Shown one piece after another: positions 63,074 to 64,000 of a stretch of DNA of 64,000 nucleotides. The first letter of the stretch is position 1. Every line of letters begins with the position of its first letter. The notes under the pieces are model-generated. The model was not told the DNA's origin, made no database searches, and saw only the letters and a program-made list of their open reading frames with translations. Both the position numbers and the translations under genes were made by a program. Origin of the DNA: an uncultured Bacteroidales bacterium (lineage in GTDB: Bacteria; Bacteroidota; Bacteroidia; Bacteroidales; Muribaculaceae); contig CALZTY010000006.1 of NCBI GenBank assembly GCA_945829225.1, positions 1-64,000 of the forward strand. The letters run 5' to 3'.

Positions 63074-63631
63074 TTACCACTTGTAGTCTGAAAGCATGTT
63101 GTAGCTGCCGTTGTCGAGGACTTTGTAGGCTGTGGAGTAGAGTGTATAGCCGTCCATCAGGGGGATATTTTCGCGCTCGACTACCAAGGTTTGCTCCTCA
63201 TAGTCTGACTGCGAGTGGCTGTACTTGTCAATAATATTGCCTTTCTTGTCGTACATAAAGTAGTTGACGGCGCTGACGCCTAATTCAAATGTGTACTCGT
63301 CCTTGGTGAGTTCAACATCGGGCTTGAGATGCAACACCACCCTGTAAGCAAAGGTAGCGGGAACCTGCTGCTTCTCAACTACAACAGTGGTCGTGCCATG
63401 GAGATTGCCGGTGGCAGTCTCTCCGTTTTTGAGGTAATTGTATGTGATATTGAAAACGTCGAGCAATTCCTTGTTGGGCTTGATAATGCACTTGGAAGTA
63501 GCGGAGACTGCTTTGGTGCCACCATTGGTGGGGGGCTCGGGTTCATCGTTTTCGTCATCGCCGCAGGATACGAATGCCAAGGGCAATACCATTGCGGCTA
63601 AAGCCAGGATAGCGAACTTGAATTTTTTCAT
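63074..63631 (-). CDS. SCGDD-type lipoprotein B
   Basis: A 185-aa lipoprotein (LAFVSCGDDENDEPEPP, Cys23), homologous to lipoprotein A in signal, linker and domain (VELTKDEYTFELGVS against ETLTKEQYDLTVSFN). Start 63631 gives the MKKFKFAILALAAM signal peptide; a longer frame exists but starts in the pnp terminator. Function unknown. It lies on the far side of ATPase 4 and the regulator from lipoprotein A. Confidence 0.82.
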   Translation of the reverse strand: MKKFKFAILALAAMVLPLAFVSCGDDENDEPEPPTNGGTKAVSATSKCIIKPNKELLDVFNITYNYLKNGETATGNLHGTTTVVVEKQQVPATFAYRVVLHLKPDVELTKDEYTFELGVSAVNYFMYDKKGNIIDKYSHSQSDYEEQTLVVERENIPLMDGYTLYSTAYKVLDNGSYNMLSDYKW

Positions 63632-63654
63632 AATTATATGAGTTGAGATTAATA

Positions 63655-63693
63655 AAAGCACAAAGGTTGCGCCCGGGTGGTGCAACCTTTGTG
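63655..63693 (-). terminator. Intrinsic terminator of pnp
   Basis: A perfect 12-bp stem (CACAAAGGTTGC with GCAACCTTTGTG) with an 11-nt loop, followed on the minus strand by a T-rich tract; it ends the pnp transcript. Confidence 0.9.
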
Positions 63694-63706
63694 AGTATTG
63701 AGTTAA

Positions 63707-64000
63707 TTACTTGTCGTGGTGCTTGGGACCTTGACCGTCTCGACGCGGACCGCGACCCTCACGGCGTTGACCACCCTCGGGACGAGCGGGGCGCTCGCGG
63801 CGCTGAGGCTCGACGTAGCCCTCGGGCTTGTCCTTGAGGACGCGCATCGACAGGCGATACTTACCGGTCTTCTTGTCAATCTCGATGAGTTTCACGTCTA
63901 CCTCATCGCCTTCCTTGAGGCCTGAGGCTTCCATGTCGGGTAGGCGCTCCCAGGCAATCTCGCTGATGTGGAGGAGACCGTCGCGGTTGGGCATAAATTC
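63707..64000 (-). CDS. pnp: Polyribonucleotide nucleotidyltransferase, C-terminal end (partial)
   Basis: Only the last 97 residues are in the window; the gene continues past the right edge. They show the C-terminal S1 RNA-binding domain of PNPase, the phosphorolytic 3'-5' exoribonuclease: [40 protein letters not shown] and SMRVLKD, then a basic Arg/Gly-rich tail ([19 protein letters not shown]). Such tails are common in Bacteroidota PNPases. Confidence 0.9.
   Translation of the reverse strand, partial: EFMPNRDGLLHISEIAWERLPDMEASGLKEGDEVDVKLIEIDKKTGKYRLSMRVLKDKPEGYVEPQRRERPARPEGGQRREGRGPRRDGQGPKHHDK

Overview
The window looks like chromosome of a Bacteroidales bacterium, most plausibly of the Muribaculaceae/Prevotellaceae type; I cannot name a species. 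The reasons are the many -7 elements of the form TAnnTTTG in front of genes, Bacteroidota-specific families (WbqC-like, DUF4271, DUF2723 O-mannosyltransferase-like, DUF2752 with a GYF/CD225 protein, PL29-N lipoprotein), lipoproteins with an SCGDD-type start, and secreted proteins ending in type IX (Por) secretion-like C-terminal domains. There are no rRNA genes, no recognisable tRNA genes, no CRISPR array and no transposase.

Left part (1-11.4 kb). A tight plus-strand operon runs pseudokinase, GNAT-like protein, lepB, wbqC-like, era, der. It is followed by glf with a divisome-type coiled-coil protein and a small membrane protein, then gapA with a strong terminator, then a first Arch_ATPase/DUF234 gene preceded by an 18-bp inverted repeat.

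Middle-left (11.4-29.6 kb). A secreted transglutaminase-like protein is followed by a seven-gene minus-strand operon (mazG, deoC, GYF/CD225, DUF2752, O-methyltransferase, TrmH-like, LD-carboxypeptidase). A divergent plus-strand operon of overlapping genes follows (rfbA, rfbC, rfbB, DUF4271, hemD, rnpA, yidD, short tatD-like), then DUF2723, a polysaccharide deacetylase and queG. A candidate small RNA, a GT2-like membrane protein and an Lrp regulator lie before an outer-membrane barrel.

Middle (29.6-45.5 kb). A DUF4143-type ATPase cassette is bounded by 71-bp direct repeats and abuts a remnant of a TrmH-like gene. gltX-waaA-ArgC-like-DUF486 follows, then a CpsB-type phosphatase with a FemAB/GNAT-like protein, a HepT/MntA toxin-antitoxin pair, a large collagen-like lipoprotein, a small HTH protein, and a third ATPase cassette bounded by perfect 49-bp repeats.

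Right part (45.5-64 kb). Secreted hydrolases dominate: two C10 (streptopain-like) peptidases each paired with a small lipoprotein, and an extracellular GH13 amylase with starch-binding modules plus a companion starch-binding protein. pheT-yebC sits between them. A membrane AraC/TPR regulator faces the second peptidase operon across an array of 9-mers spaced about 22 bp. A fourth ATPase with its own hairpins, a second lipoprotein of the same family, and the 3' end of pnp close the window.

The most unusual signal is that all four AAA-ATPase/nuclease-like genes carry a gene-specific A-rich-loop hairpin just upstream of the promoter, and two carry a second copy just after the stop codon. This suggests a family of palindrome-bounded ATPase cassettes, possibly mobile or self-regulating.
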